Assembly: GCF_007995155.1 (NCBI RefSeq)
Contig: NZ_CP042593.1
Span: 4,852,070-4,916,069, forward strand
Source: Cytobacillus dafuensis
GTDB lineage: Bacteria > Bacillota > Bacilli > Bacillales > Cytobacillaceae
DNA length: 64,000 nucleotides
Reading direction: 5' to 3'
Shown in pieces: positions 17,792 to 27,170 of the stretch; positions within the stretch are counted from its first letter, which is position 1; each line of letters starts with the position of its first letter. The notes below the pieces were generated by a model. That model ran no database searches and was not told the origin of the DNA. It worked only from the letters and a program-made list of their open reading frames with translations. A program made the translations under genes and the position numbers.

Positions 17792-19393
17792 CTACACTGG
17801 ATTCGATACTAATTGCTTCAAGCTAGGTACTCCATCTTCCACAACGAAAGAGGCACGTGTGTTGATTGAGGCACCTGGTCTTGTTACATATTTAACGACC
17901 TGATAATCTGTTTGCCAAATGTCTTGTGTCACTTTACAGCGCACATATCCACGATAGTTATTAAAGAATTTAATATGCGGATTTTCCTTCAGGTACTGAG
18001 GTGTATTGCTGTTTACATCAGATCCGTCTCCATTGGAAGTAATAGAAGTTCCAACAAACTCAACCCCCACATTTTTTGAATCAGGGTCATGGAAGTCTAC
18101 CTTGATTTCATTTGCCCAGCTGGTATGAACATCCCCGGTAAGAACAACGGCATTCTTAATATCGTTTTCAGCTATAAAGTCCACAATACGTTGGCGTGCG
18201 GCAGGATATCCATCCCAGGCATCCATACTTACACTCTCTTCGTCAGGATCAAAATCACCATCGCGGTGAGCGAAGAAGACTTGTTGAGCGAGTACTTTCC
18301 ATTTGGCCTGTGATACAGCCAATCCATTTAATAACCATTGTTCCTGTTCCTCACCTAAAAGGGTACGGCTTGGATCCTCAGATTCAGAGGTTGGGGGTTT
18401 CCATCCATCTCCATTTGCCTGATCGTCTCGGTACTGCCTAGTATCTAAAACATTAAATTCTACTAAATTACCAAATGACAAACGGCGATACATTTGGATA
18501 TCACTACCTTGCGGAAACGATGTACGGCGAAGCGGCATATGTTCGTAATAAGCTTGGAAAGCAGCAGCTCTCCGTTTCAAGAATTCTTCAGTTGGTTGTT
18601 TGTCTGGATCCTGCGGAATATCCCCCGCAAAGTTATTATCCACTTCATGGTCATCAAATGTCACGATCCATGGGAAATTAGCATGGGCAGCCTGTAAATC
18701 GCTATCCATTTTGTACAGAGCATAACGATTACGATAATCATCAATCGTATAGATTTCAGGAGCAGTATAATTCAATGGACGAACCTTTGAATTAACACTT
18801 CCTTCGTAAATATAATCTCCAAGATGGACGACCAAATCCAAGTCGTCCTGGGCCAGGTGTTGATAGGCTGTGAAAAAGCCGGTAGGCCAGTTTTGACAAG
18901 AAACAAAGGCAAAGTTAAGCTGATCAACCTCGCTATTATTGGCCGGTGCCGTCTTTGTTCTGCCTGTTGGACTGACTTCAGCGCGTACTGTAAATCGGTA
19001 ATAATACCATGTGGAAGGTTTCAAGCCCTCAACTTCTACATGGACAGAGTGGCCAAGTTGAGGCTTGGAAAGTTCAGTTCCTCTTTTGACGACTTTTTCA
19101 AAATCGGGATCAAGTGAGACTTCCCAATGGACTGGGTATGGATGGTTATCCATGCCGCCCCCATTTAATGGATCCGGCGCAAGTCTTGTCCATAAGACAA
19201 CCCCATCTGGTAGCGGGTCGCCAGAAGCAATCCCTAATGTAAAGGGATATTGTAGTTTGTTAGATTTGTTGTTCTCTTCTGCTGACGCCGTCCCGATAGG
19301 CAACGAACTCACAATAGTCGCACCAAGAGCAATTCCTATTCCCTTTCCCGTGCTTTTTAAGAATGTTCTACGATTATTGTCAAATTCTCTCAT
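17792..19393 (-). CDS. phoD: Tat-exported alkaline phosphatase/phosphodiesterase D
   Basis: A 533-aa PhoD-type phosphoesterase that frees phosphate from phosphodiesters such as teichoic acid outside the cell. The frame continues to 19513, but AAAGGAGG lies before ATG 19393. The N-terminus is a twin-arginine signal: NNRRTFLKSTGKG, then a hydrophobic stretch ending GTASAEE. Metal-binding motifs include VSCQNWPTG, VHLGDYIYEG, TFDDHEVDNNFAG, LDTRQYR, VVLTGDVHTSWA. A four-repeat Pho box lies 44-82 bp upstream. No tat genes adjoin it, unlike in B. subtilis; a tatA is found 25 kb away beside phoX. Confidence 0.93.
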   Translation of the reverse strand: MREFDNNRRTFLKSTGKGIGIALGATIVSSLPIGTASAEENNKSNKLQYPFTLGIASGDPLPDGVVLWTRLAPDPLNGGGMDNHPYPVHWEVSLDPDFEKVVKRGTELSKPQLGHSVHVEVEGLKPSTWYYYRFTVRAEVSPTGRTKTAPANNSEVDQLNFAFVSCQNWPTGFFTAYQHLAQDDLDLVVHLGDYIYEGSVNSKVRPLNYTAPEIYTIDDYRNRYALYKMDSDLQAAHANFPWIVTFDDHEVDNNFAGDIPQDPDKQPTEEFLKRRAAAFQAYYEHMPLRRTSFPQGSDIQMYRRLSFGNLVEFNVLDTRQYRDDQANGDGWKPPTSESEDPSRTLLGEEQEQWLLNGLAVSQAKWKVLAQQVFFAHRDGDFDPDEESVSMDAWDGYPAARQRIVDFIAENDIKNAVVLTGDVHTSWANEIKVDFHDPDSKNVGVEFVGTSITSNGDGSDVNSNTPQYLKENPHIKFFNNYRGYVRCKVTQDIWQTDYQVVKYVTRPGASINTRASFVVEDGVPSLKQLVSNPV

Positions 19394-19436
19394 ATTCATC
19401 CTCCTTTTGCGTTCATGGAAAAGTTTAGGCTCTAAT

Positions 19437-19475
19437 TGTATGTAGAATTTGAACTTTTTGTAAAATATATGTAAA
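19437..19475 (-). promoter_or_regulatory. Predicted PhoP box of phoD
   Basis: On the minus strand four hexamers with exact 11-bp periodicity: TTTACA, TTTACA, TTCAAA, CATACA, each followed by 5 bp. This is the arrangement recognised by PhoP dimers (TTHACA-N5 repeats). Confidence 0.8.
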
Positions 19476-19757
19476 TCGAATAAAAATGATAGATTAGGAT
19501 TAATTTCCAACATGGAATATAAGGATAAAAGAAGCAGAGGAATTCCATTAAATAACAGAGGTTAAAGCAGAATGATTAAACGTAAGAGGATGTCTTTTTA
19601 ACTAGATCTTCCAATAGAGATGTTATTTTGGAAATACTTTTTTAGTTTTATCCATTAATAAACAGGAAATATTGTTGCTGTTTATCAATGGATGAAAAAT
19701 GAGTTATTTAGGTTTGTGTAATGGTTTCTTTCAAATTGACATATTTTTTAAAAGAAT

Positions 19758-20714
19758 TTACTTACATACAATCACTTCGCGAGTAAATGAACCTTTCTTA
19801 ACGGCAGCCCGGTTCATAATGACAAATCCCGTATTTACGAGGATTTCATCAATTGGTTCAACGGTTACCACTACGACTTTTTTAGCAAACCTACGCGCAC
19901 TTTGGAGCATTTCAGTCTTCTCTTCTAGCGTGATGACAGAACACAAATTATAGGGTAAATCGATTATCGCTACATCATATTGATTTGTGACGTCACGGAT
20001 ATCTGCTAGTTTCACTTCACTAGACAGCCCAAAATGTGCGATATTTTCTCTTGCTCCACCAAGAACAAGAGGGTTTCTGTCACTCCCCACTATATCAATT
20101 CCCATTGATAAAGCTTCCACTAGGACGGTTCCAATTCCACAGCAAGGGTCAATGGCCTTTATCCCACTTGGATTAGGAACAGCGATATTTACAACAGCTC
20201 TTGCCATACGTGTATTAAGCGCAGTAGAGTAACTATGTGGCTTCTGTTGATGCCGCAACCAAACAGGCTCACTCTTAACATAGTCACCGAATACCCATCT
20301 TCCGTTTACTACCATGACGCCAAACAATCGATCTGGGTGATGAAGATCAGCCACACCGTTAATATGTAATCCAATATCCTTCTCAATGGCACGCCGGTTT
20401 TCAAATCCTGCCTTTTCCGTTTTTGAACGATCACCATTTTTTACATATACTACTTTATACGTTTCACCAGTCACTTGTAAGGATTCTACTTGTTTGAGGA
20501 GATTTTGAAGGCTTTCCTCCTCATAAATGACAGAAATTCTTTCCTTAATAAACGGACTTCGACTAGGATCAATCTTTACATGACTTTCCACAATGCTAGT
20601 TTGAGGCTCACGCCCAAATAATGAACGCATTTCCAAAGCACATAATGAGCGTTCCTCTTCATAACAGTTGTATGTATATATATAGGTCGTTAATTTTTTG
20701 TCTTTACTACCCAA
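19758..20714 (-). CDS. TRM11-like RNA methyltransferase
   Basis: A 318-aa SAM-dependent methyltransferase of the UPF0020/Trm11 type. The C-terminal Rossmann domain has IKAIDPCCGIGTVLVEALSM (about 185-204), IVGSDRNPL and the catalytic VAIIDLPYN (about 251), typical of guanine-N2 or adenine-N6 methylation of structured RNA. The N-terminal half (ESLQNLLKQVESLQVTGETY, VNGVADLHHP region) probably binds RNA. The start is TTG 20714 after AAAGGATGAG. A truncated duplicate lies at 8753-8962. The target nucleotide is not known. Confidence 0.78.
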   Translation of the reverse strand: MGSKDKKLTTYIYTYNCYEEERSLCALEMRSLFGREPQTSIVESHVKIDPSRSPFIKERISVIYEEESLQNLLKQVESLQVTGETYKVVYVKNGDRSKTEKAGFENRRAIEKDIGLHINGVADLHHPDRLFGVMVVNGRWVFGDYVKSEPVWLRHQQKPHSYSTALNTRMARAVVNIAVPNPSGIKAIDPCCGIGTVLVEALSMGIDIVGSDRNPLVLGGARENIAHFGLSSEVKLADIRDVTNQYDVAIIDLPYNLCSVITLEEKTEMLQSARRFAKKVVVVTVEPIDEILVNTGFVIMNRAAVKKGSFTREVIVCK

Positions 20715-20801
20715 CAGTTCTCATCCTTTAATCGATCTAATGATAAAAGGCAATAGGTATGATCTAATTTGACTACACCTATTGCCTCTCCTGACGAAGC
20801 T

Positions 20802-21158
20802 TTACTTATAAAACACTTTATCGATATTGTACTTAGACTTTAATTCATTAATAATATGCGTTTCGTAAATTTCTCTATGTACAGGGTCTTCAATAACACA
20901 AACTTCAATTTTAGTGACTTCATCTCTATGCATTTTGATTGGGGATACAGTATCCTCAAAATGCTTTTTAATTCTTGGTCTCAGCTTCCTTGCTTTCCCA
21001 ACAAATAATAGCTCATGTTTATTGTTATAAAACATAAAAATACCACCCTTATCTCTAGGGATAAGATGAAAATCAGTAAACCCATAGATATTACTTAGCT
21101 CAGGATTCTTCTGTTTCGTAATGGTCACACTTGGTTTTGGAATCGTTATGTTTATCAT
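20802..21158 (-). CDS. GIY-YIG nuclease-family protein
   Basis: A 118-aa protein with the GIY-YIG fold: GGIFMFYNNK in place of GIY, LLFVGKARKLRPRIKKHF (the YIG half with the conserved Arg), and REIYETHIINELKSKYN carrying the metal-binding Glu. The length equals a single domain, as in stand-alone endonuclease-like proteins of Bacillaceae. GAGGAAGTG precedes ATG 21158. It probably shares a transcript with the methyltransferase gene 87 bp downstream. Its copy has been deleted from the left duplicate. Confidence 0.75.
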   Translation of the reverse strand: MINITIPKPSVTITKQKNPELSNIYGFTDFHLIPRDKGGIFMFYNNKHELLFVGKARKLRPRIKKHFEDTVSPIKMHRDEVTKIEVCVIEDPVHREIYETHIINELKSKYNIDKVFYK

Positions 21159-21521
21159 TTACGTTCACTTCCTCTTTCAATATCTCATTAAATGCTATCA
21201 TAATAGGAATTAAAAAACTAATTTACTTATGATATGGTTCTCCGTGACTGCTCTAAATGCGATTTTTATTCTTCAGTATTACTTACAACATAATCAAATT
21301 GTATTCCATGCCAATCCCTTATTATAAGTTGTTGGATTGAAGCGCCTAATAATAAGATTGCAAAATACGTTAATAGATGCGTATGCAAAGCTTGTCGAAA
21401 ATTTTTGTAAATTAATTCTATATAATGACAGAATCAAACAAAATCACCCCATTGTAGTATAAATTAGGGAATTATATAATAATAATTGTTAGAAAATTCT
21501 CAAAACAAAAGGGGGATATTA

Positions 21522-22874
21522 ATGAAAAAAAAATTCATTGCAGGTGCATTAACGGTAACATTGAGTGCTGCTGCCTTTCTTGGTAGCTTTGGGGTTGGAC
21601 ATGCTCAATCAGTGGACAAGAACTACATAGTTGTCTTTAAATCAGATACGAATCTCCCATCAAACTATTTAGAAGTAATTCAAAAATCTGGTGGTAAAGT
21701 AAAAAAAGCTTTACCTAATTTGGGTGCTGTTAAGGTAACTTCAGAAAACCCTACTTTCTTGTCTGAAATCCAAAAAAGTTCAAATGTTTTGGATGCTGGT
21801 TTTGAGAGTACGATTTATCCCGAAGCACCTGTAGATGTTGAATTTCTCCAAGAAGGATTCTCTGCCTCATCTGCAAATGATCTTTATAACACCTACCAAT
21901 GGGATATAAAGCAAGTAACAAACAATGGTGCATCTTGGAATATGACAGGAGGAACAGGAAAATCTACTAATAATAAAGATATTATAGTCGCTGTAGTAGA
22001 TACAGGTATCGATTTTACTCATGCAGATATAAAGGACAACTATGCATACGGAAAGTCTTTTGTTCCTGGTATAGAGAGTCCAATGGATGAAGATGGTCAT
22101 GGTACGCATGTTGCTGGATCCATTGCAGGCAATGGTAGAGTATTAGGAATCGGTCCTGAACTAAAGGTCGCTGCGTATCGAGTATTTGGCCCTGATGGTG
22201 GAGCTGCCACTTCTGATATTGCCAATGCTCTAATGACTGCTGCTGATGATAATGTTGATGTCGTAAACATGTCATTAGGTGGATATGATTGGTTCCAAAA
22301 TCCAGAATATGCAACCAAGGAAATTGTTGCAGACGTTCGTTTATTTAACCGTGCAATCCAATATGCTATTAAAAAGGGAGTAACAGTTGTGGGCTCAGCT
22401 GGAAATGCAGGAGTGGACATTTCAAGTCCAGGGAAGCTTTCAGGAGATGATAAGGGAGCAACACATAGAAGCCCAAGTAGCCAGTCTTTGATTCGTGTAT
22501 CTGCCGGCGGAGCTGAGAAGAATCTAACTTACTATTCGAACTATGGTGTAGGTAAAATTGATGTAATCGCTCCTGGTGGTGATTATGGTACTGCTTGGCT
22601 AGAAACAGGCGATCCAGCATTAAGAGATCGAAATAAATTATGTCTATCTACTGTTCCAGGTGGATATGCTTTTTATGCAGGAACATCCATGGCTGCTCCT
22701 AAAACGGCAGGACTTGCTGGTGTAATTATTGCAAAATATGGAAAGGACGTTTTAAGTCCTTCTCAAGTTAAACATATTATCCAAAGCTCTGCTGATGACT
22801 GGTTTAAGCCGGGATATGATGGAGAATCTGGATTTGGTTCTATTAATGCAGTAAATGCTTTAAATAGAAAATAA
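21522..22874 (+). CDS. Secreted subtilisin-family (S8) serine protease
   Basis: A 450-aa exported protease. The frame opens at 21486, but AAAAGGGGG lies before ATG 21522, where MKKKFIAGALTVTLSAAAFL and a cleavage site near VGHAQS form a signal peptide. An inhibitor-type propeptide covers about 30-110. The catalytic triad is visible: VVDTGIDFTH (Asp), DEDGHGTHVAGS (His), YAGTSMAAPKTAG (Ser), with the oxyanion Asn in VVGSAGNAG. It degrades extracellular protein and is processed autocatalytically. A terminator follows. Confidence 0.93.
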   Translation: MKKKFIAGALTVTLSAAAFLGSFGVGHAQSVDKNYIVVFKSDTNLPSNYLEVIQKSGGKVKKALPNLGAVKVTSENPTFLSEIQKSSNVLDAGFESTIYPEAPVDVEFLQEGFSASSANDLYNTYQWDIKQVTNNGASWNMTGGTGKSTNNKDIIVAVVDTGIDFTHADIKDNYAYGKSFVPGIESPMDEDGHGTHVAGSIAGNGRVLGIGPELKVAAYRVFGPDGGAATSDIANALMTAADDNVDVVNMSLGGYDWFQNPEYATKEIVADVRLFNRAIQYAIKKGVTVVGSAGNAGVDISSPGKLSGDDKGATHRSPSSQSLIRVSAGGAEKNLTYYSNYGVGKIDVIAPGGDYGTAWLETGDPALRDRNKLCLSTVPGGYAFYAGTSMAAPKTAGLAGVIIAKYGKDVLSPSQVKHIIQSSADDWFKPGYDGESGFGSINAVNALNRK

Positions 22875-22943
22875 AATCGTAATAATTCAAATGTATGAAC
22901 AAAAGGGTTATTTGAGATATAGCTAAATAGAACCATCTAGTAG

Positions 22944-22986
22944 GTAAAAAGGATCTGACGAATCGATCCTTTTTACTTTGTTTTTT
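22944..22986 (+). terminator. Terminator of the subtilisin gene
   Basis: Perfect stem GTAAAAAGGATC / GATCCTTTTTAC, 9-nt loop, followed by TTTGTTTTTT. Confidence 0.9.
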
Positions 22987-23005
22987 AATAACGCTTAATT
23001 CTTCT

Positions 23006-23485
23006 CTATTTATGGTACGGTTCACCCCTAATAATCCTAAACGCCCGATAAATCTGTTCCACCAAAACCAATTTCATCAACTGATGCGGAAATGTCATCT
23101 TCGAAAAGCTTAATTTCTCATCCGCCCGCTTCAACACTTCCTCACTCAACCCAAGCGATCCACCAATTACAAACGCTACTTTACTTTTTCCGTAAGTGGC
23201 TAGCTTATCCATTCCATCAGCCAGCTCTTCTGATGATTTCATTTTCCCATCAATTGCAAGGGCAATGACGTGGGCATCTGGGTTGATTTTTGCTAAGATG
23301 CGTTCGCCTTCCTTTTGTTTGACTTTCAGCATTTCCAATTCGCTAAGTTCTTCTGGCGCTTTTTCATCCGGAACTTCGATAATGTCCATTTTGGCATAGG
23401 CTGAAAGTCTCTTTAAATATTCATCTATTCCTTGCTTTAAATATTTTTCTTTTAGTTTTCCAACGGTAATAATGGAGATATTCAC
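23006..23485 (-). CDS. rlmH: 23S rRNA pseudouridine-1915 N3-methyltransferase
   Basis: A 159-aa SPOUT-class methyltransferase (YydA in B. subtilis) that methylates pseudouridine 1915 in helix 69 of 23S rRNA on assembled ribosomes. The SAM knot is at [20 protein letters not shown], and the C-terminal signature is [20 protein letters not shown] ending GEPYHK. The start is GTG 23485 with GAGG upstream. The length matches the family exactly. DnaA boxes lie directly upstream. Confidence 0.96.
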   Translation of the reverse strand: MNISIITVGKLKEKYLKQGIDEYLKRLSAYAKMDIIEVPDEKAPEELSELEMLKVKQKEGERILAKINPDAHVIALAIDGKMKSSEELADGMDKLATYGKSKVAFVIGGSLGLSEEVLKRADEKLSFSKMTFPHQLMKLVLVEQIYRAFRIIRGEPYHK

Positions 23486-23510
23486 ACGTAATCCTCACTT
23501 TACAAACAAG

Positions 23511-23553
23511 ATATCCACATAAGTTATACACATATCCACATTTTCTATCCACA
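23511..23553 (+). promoter_or_regulatory. DnaA-box cluster next to rlmH
   Basis: Four 9-mers at or near TTATNCACA in one orientation: ATATCCACA (23511), TTATACACA (23524), ATATCCACA (23532) and CTATCCACA (23545). They sit in the rlmH promoter region. Confidence 0.7.
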
Positions 23554-23565
23554 TATTGTGTGGGA

Positions 23566-23727
23566 TCATTCGTTCGCCACAAGATATACTGCCGAATTTC
23601 GACAATATTCACAGGCTGTTGATAACTTTTCCTCCTCTGAAATCTTGGTTAAAATCGGGAAGGTTTCGTGCTCGTCAACGACTGTATCTATTGCTATATC
23701 AATGTGTTCCTCACAACTATAAATCAT
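23566..23727 (-). CDS. CxxH/CxxC-family small protein
   Basis: A 53-aa protein starting at ATG 23727 (MIYSCEEHIDIAIDTVVDEH), preceded by AAAGGATTGGAG; the longer frame to 23757 has no such site. It carries CEEH at residues 5-8 and CEYC near 42-45, the zinc-binding pairs of the Bacillus CxxH/CxxC family, which is usually found beside rlmH, as here. Function unknown; a zinc-ribbon-like fold is likely. Confidence 0.75.
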   Translation of the reverse strand: MIYSCEEHIDIAIDTVVDEHETFPILTKISEEEKLSTACEYCRNSAVYLVANE

Positions 23728-23776
23728 TTTCTCCAATCCTTTCATATAAAAATACACCTATTCTCATTATTCGAAT

Positions 23777-23819
23777 TGTGGATAATTTCTATTAATTTTA
23801 TTTTTTTCACTTATCCACA
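23777..23819. promoter_or_regulatory. Two facing DnaA boxes
   Basis: TGTGGATAA at 23777-23785 and TTATCCACA at 23811-23819, both perfect consensus boxes in opposite orientation, upstream of the CxxH/CxxC gene. Confidence 0.65.
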
Positions 23820-23905
23820 CTACATCTTAACAAAACAGAACCTAAATCGAAAGTGTCGACCCCTATCCAATGTTATGCACAATGTTAATATCCGTCTTTT
23901 TCCCT

Positions 23906-23924
23906 ATTAGAAAAACTTGGCGTT
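23906..23924. repeat. Fragment of the dispersed 136-bp repeat
   Basis: ATTAGAAAAACTTGGCGTT, identical to the first 19 bp of the copies at 2183 and 54938, breaking off directly against the htrA terminator. Confidence 0.6.
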
Positions 23925-23959
23925 AAAAAAACAGGAAAGCACTTTCTTCGCTTTCCTGC
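23925..23959 (-). terminator. Terminator of htrA
   Basis: Stem CAGGAAAGC / GCTTTCCTG, with TTTTTTTAACG following on the minus strand. Confidence 0.88.
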
Positions 23960-23976
23960 CCCTCAAAACGATTTAA

Positions 23977-25200
23977 TTATAACGTCTCTTCACTTAGCTT
24001 CATGGTTGTCTTATGAATCTTTCCACCACGGTAATATTTTATCTCTAATTGGTCGCCAATTTTCTTTTTATTATAGAGAAGCTTTCTAAGATCGACAACA
24101 TCATAGATTTTTTCTCCATCCATTTCAACGATGACATCAAGCTCCTTTAATCCTGCTTGAGCAGCTGGTCCGTTCGGTACAACCCTTCTTAGCGCCACAC
24201 CATAATTGACATCACTTGGCAATTTTAAGGTTTCAAGCTGATGATACCTAGAAATCTCATTCACTGATACTAATTCTACGCCCATATAAGGTCTTTTCAC
24301 TTCTCCGAATTTCTCTAAATCATTGATGATCGGCTGAGCAGAATTAATCGGAATCGCCAATCCAATGCCTTCTACCGCTTGCTGAGCAATTTTCATCGAG
24401 TTAATGCCGATGACTTGGCCTTTAATATTGACTAAAGCTCCTCCACTATTTCCTGGGTTGATCGCAGCATCAGTTTGTAATACGTCTGCGTTCCAGTCCG
24501 CAACCCCATCTTCATTAATATCTACAGGGATTGTACGCTCAACTCCGGAAATAATTCCTTGTGTAACAGAACCTGAGAATGTCTGGCCAAGAGGATTTCC
24601 AATTGCAATAACTGGCTCGCCAGGCTTTAAAGCATCCGAGTTGCCAAACTCAGCAATTTTTTTCACACTTTTTTCATCAATTTCAAGAACGGCAAGGTCC
24701 GTCCATATATCACTGCCTCTAAGCGCAGCGGGCACCTTAGTCCCATCTGCGAAAGTAACCTCGATCTTGTTGGCGTTCTCAATCACATGATGATTTGTCA
24801 CAACATACGCTTTGTTACCAGCCTTTTTATAAATCACGCCTGATCCAGTCCCAGCCGGTTCATTCACACTGCCGCCTTCTCCCCAGAAGCTGGTCGTTTG
24901 AATATTGGTTACTCCAACAACAGCATCTCCTGCTTTATCCACCGCTTTTGTCACATCTGATACTACATTTAAGGATACATTTTGTGTAGGAAGATTCCCT
25001 TTATTACCGGCGTTTTCCTGCACCTGCTCATCCGGCTGCGCAGAAAATGGAAAAACATCAGAACCTGAAATTATCGGGATGGCAATAATGACAAGAATGG
25101 CACCTAAAATTACCCCAACAAGGCTCGCCAAAAAATAACCGCCCTTATTTCCCTTTTGCTTCTTATTACTGTTTTCATAATCTTGATCATAGTAACCCAT
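23977..25200 (-). CDS. htrA: HtrA-like membrane-anchored serine protease
   Basis: A 407-aa S1C protease (YycK/HtrC position in B. subtilis). A cytoplasmic start of about 20 residues is followed by one membrane helix (YFLASLVGVILGAILVIIAI) and an extracytoplasmic protease domain: VVTNHHVIENA (His), WTDLAVLEI (Asp), INPGNSGGALVN (Ser). A PDZ domain covers about 305-395 (RRVVPNGPAAQAGLKELDVI). It degrades misfolded proteins at the outer membrane face under cell-envelope stress. It lies downstream of the walRKHIJ operon but behind a long hairpin and a 360-bp gap, so it is probably transcribed separately. Confidence 0.93.
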   Translation of the reverse strand: MGYYDQDYENSNKKQKGNKGGYFLASLVGVILGAILVIIAIPIISGSDVFPFSAQPDEQVQENAGNKGNLPTQNVSLNVVSDVTKAVDKAGDAVVGVTNIQTTSFWGEGGSVNEPAGTGSGVIYKKAGNKAYVVTNHHVIENANKIEVTFADGTKVPAALRGSDIWTDLAVLEIDEKSVKKIAEFGNSDALKPGEPVIAIGNPLGQTFSGSVTQGIISGVERTIPVDINEDGVADWNADVLQTDAAINPGNSGGALVNIKGQVIGINSMKIAQQAVEGIGLAIPINSAQPIINDLEKFGEVKRPYMGVELVSVNEISRYHQLETLKLPSDVNYGVALRRVVPNGPAAQAGLKELDVIVEMDGEKIYDVVDLRKLLYNKKKIGDQLEIKYYRGGKIHKTTMKLSEETL

Positions 25201-25453
25201 ACTGGACCATTCCTTTCCTCATTCTTAACTAATGGTGTAAGAAATAAGTGCTAAGATTTATTCTTCCTCCTAATTCAATATTATAATCCATCATTTTAAA
25301 GAATCTACTAAAAATCCATAAAGAAAACTCGCCGATTGGCGAGCCTTGGAAAGGCGAAGACAGAGGCGTAGTTGCACTTATACTTAATTCCTAAAATTGG
25401 CAAATACGTCGAATCATCTTCTGCGCTGGCAATTTATACTTTCTTAACGTACT
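25201..25453. other. htrA upstream region with small palindrome
   Basis: No gene seen. CTCGCCGATTGGCGAG at 25328-25343 is a perfect 6-bp stem with a 4-nt loop followed by related GGCGAAGACAGAGGCG, resembling a short dispersed palindromic repeat. The htrA promoter should lie between here and 25200; I could not pick it with confidence. Confidence 0.45.
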
Positions 25454-25533
25454 AAAAAAAGCCTATAGGTACGCGTTCAGAAAGTGATTCAATAAACAAA
25501 TCAATTTTCTGTCCGTGTACCCTATAGACTTTC
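25454..25533 (-). terminator. Long hairpin terminator of the wal operon
   Basis: Arms of about 34 nt (core CTATAGGGTAC / GTACCTATAG, then ACAGAAA-TGATTTG / TGAATCA-TTTCTG) followed on the minus strand by CTTTTTTT. Much longer than a normal terminator. Confidence 0.7.
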
Positions 25534-25562
25534 TCATCCGTACTCTTTTAACCATTCAATCC

Positions 25563-26357
25563 TTAGACCGCTGTTAAGGCAGTCGGAATCTTCGGATCTG
25601 TATCATACAATTCGAACTGCTCTCCTACAATAATTCCTTTGCTTTCGAGTGTTTGTGATACAGACATTCTCGCTAAATCCTTCATATTATTATCCTGGCT
25701 TAAATGAGCTAAATAAATCCGCTTCGTCCGATCCCCAGCCACTTCGCCCATCGCAATTGCTGCATCCTCATTGGACACATGGCCGACATCACTTAAAATT
25801 CTTCTCTTAATACTCCATGGGTAACGTCCCATTCTGAGCATCTGAACATCATGATTGCTTTCAAACACATAAGCATCCGCGTTAGAAATCAGTCCCTTCA
25901 TCCGATCACTGACATAGCCTGTATCGGTAATTAAGACAAGCTTCTTGCCTTGGTGATGAAAGACATAGAACATCGGATCTGCAGCATCATGTGATACGCC
26001 GAAGGATTCAATCTCTAAAGAGCCAAATGCTTTCACTGTCTCCATCTCAAAGGTAAATTTCTGTTCCACAGGGACTTGTCCGATTAAATTGTCCATCGCC
26101 TTCCATGTCTTCTCATTTGCGTAGACCGGCAATTTATACTTGCGGGCAAGCACCCCGACTCCTTTAATATGGTCGCTATGCTCATGTGTCACTAATAATC
26201 CGGAGAGTTTCCCCATATCTCGATCAATCTTTTGAAATAAAGCTTCCATCTGCTTTCCGCTCAATCCCGCATCAACCAAAAATGAATGGTCCTCCGTCTC
26301 GACAAAGACGGCATTCCCCGTACTTCCGCTCGCGAGAACGCTGAATTGTAAAGACAT
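25563..26357 (-). CDS. walJ: WalJ metallo-hydrolase
   Basis: A 264-aa MBL-fold protein (YycJ). [20 protein letters not shown] at about 57-76 is the metal site, with LITDTGYVS (about 138) and the downstream [10 protein letters not shown] region. It is the last gene of the walRKHI operon, 6 bp after walI. YycJ proteins are reported to have 5'-3' exonuclease activity and to act in DNA repair and cell-division coordination; the exact role here is not visible. ATG 26357 follows GGAGTGAGAG. Confidence 0.92.
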   Translation of the reverse strand: MSLQFSVLASGSTGNAVFVETEDHSFLVDAGLSGKQMEALFQKIDRDMGKLSGLLVTHEHSDHIKGVGVLARKYKLPVYANEKTWKAMDNLIGQVPVEQKFTFEMETVKAFGSLEIESFGVSHDAADPMFYVFHHQGKKLVLITDTGYVSDRMKGLISNADAYVFESNHDVQMLRMGRYPWSIKRRILSDVGHVSNEDAAIAMGEVAGDRTKRIYLAHLSQDNNMKDLARMSVSQTLESKGIIVGEQFELYDTDPKIPTALTAV

Positions 26358-26363
26358 ATTCTC

Positions 26364-27170
26364 TCACTCCACTATATTTTTATCTTCGGTGTTTAATTGG
26401 AAAATCTGACCCTCGAAGGCATTGACAAATAAATCCTCTTTACCGTCAATGACAAATCGCCATGCAGGTGTCAAAACCTGTGACGTGTTCGTTTGAACAA
26501 AAGTATAATACCCTAGCTCAACCTTTGTAATTTTAGTCTTAGGCTCCAGAGAACCATTTTCATACAATGCTTCAATGGCCTTTAAAGGTTGAATAATCTT
26601 CTCTTCTTTAGATAGCTCTTCAATATCTTCAAGCATCGTTTGCCGATAGGATGCAATATCATTTTCTCCATCAGTCAAGTAGATGGCCAATTGACCGCTA
26701 TTATTATGGTAAAAAACCTTATCGTTGAATTGCTGATAATAATAAATTACATTATCTTTCTTCTTCCAAAAACGATATTGATCTCCATTCAAAACATTAT
26801 TTTTGACAAAGGAATTGACATCTGCCACTTCAAACTTATCTTTGAGCTCATACGGTTTATCAAGCTTAGACACTAAGGCATTGTCCGAGCTCACTTCAAG
26901 CTCCTGGCCTTTTAACTTTGTTTTCTCTAGCGATTCGATTAGCTCATTATTGAAATTCTTCGGTTTCGCACTTAAATACATATCTTTCGTATGGTTTTTC
27001 GGAAGCTCTTTATACTCAATCTCGTCAGCCTTAAGCCGCTTTTCAAAGGATGCTTCCGTTATATATTCATACTGACTCGAATCCTTCAATGTAAAGAATT
27101 CATACATTAAGTAAATATCAAGGACAAGGAAGGTTAAGATGAAAATAGTTTTGATCCTACTCCAATCCAC
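26364..27170 (-). CDS. walI: WalI (YycI), regulator of WalK
   Basis: A 268-aa bitopic protein: short cytoplasmic start, one membrane helix at about 6-25 (IKTIFILTFLVLDIYLMYEF), and a large extracytoplasmic domain. YycI together with YycH contacts the WalK sensor in the membrane and modulates its activity (an inhibitor in B. subtilis). The GTG start follows GAAGGAGGG and overlaps the end of walH by 14 bp, so the two are translated in coupling. Confidence 0.93.
   Translation of the reverse strand: MDWSRIKTIFILTFLVLDIYLMYEFFTLKDSSQYEYITEASFEKRLKADEIEYKELPKNHTKDMYLSAKPKNFNNELIESLEKTKLKGQELEVSSDNALVSKLDKPYELKDKFEVADVNSFVKNNVLNGDQYRFWKKKDNVIYYYQQFNDKVFYHNNSGQLAIYLTDGENDIASYRQTMLEDIEELSKEEKIIQPLKAIEALYENGSLEPKTKITKVELGYYTFVQTNTSQVLTPAWRFVIDGKEDLFVNAFEGQIFQLNTEDKNIVE

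Larger units (their letters stand above)
19741..21246 (-). repeat. Intact right copy of the methyltransferase/GIY-YIG locus
   Basis: The functional copy of the sequence whose deleted remnant is at 8724-9110. Homology starts just before the 3' end of the methyltransferase gene and runs past the GIY-YIG start into ATGATATGGTTCTCC. Confidence 0.85.
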
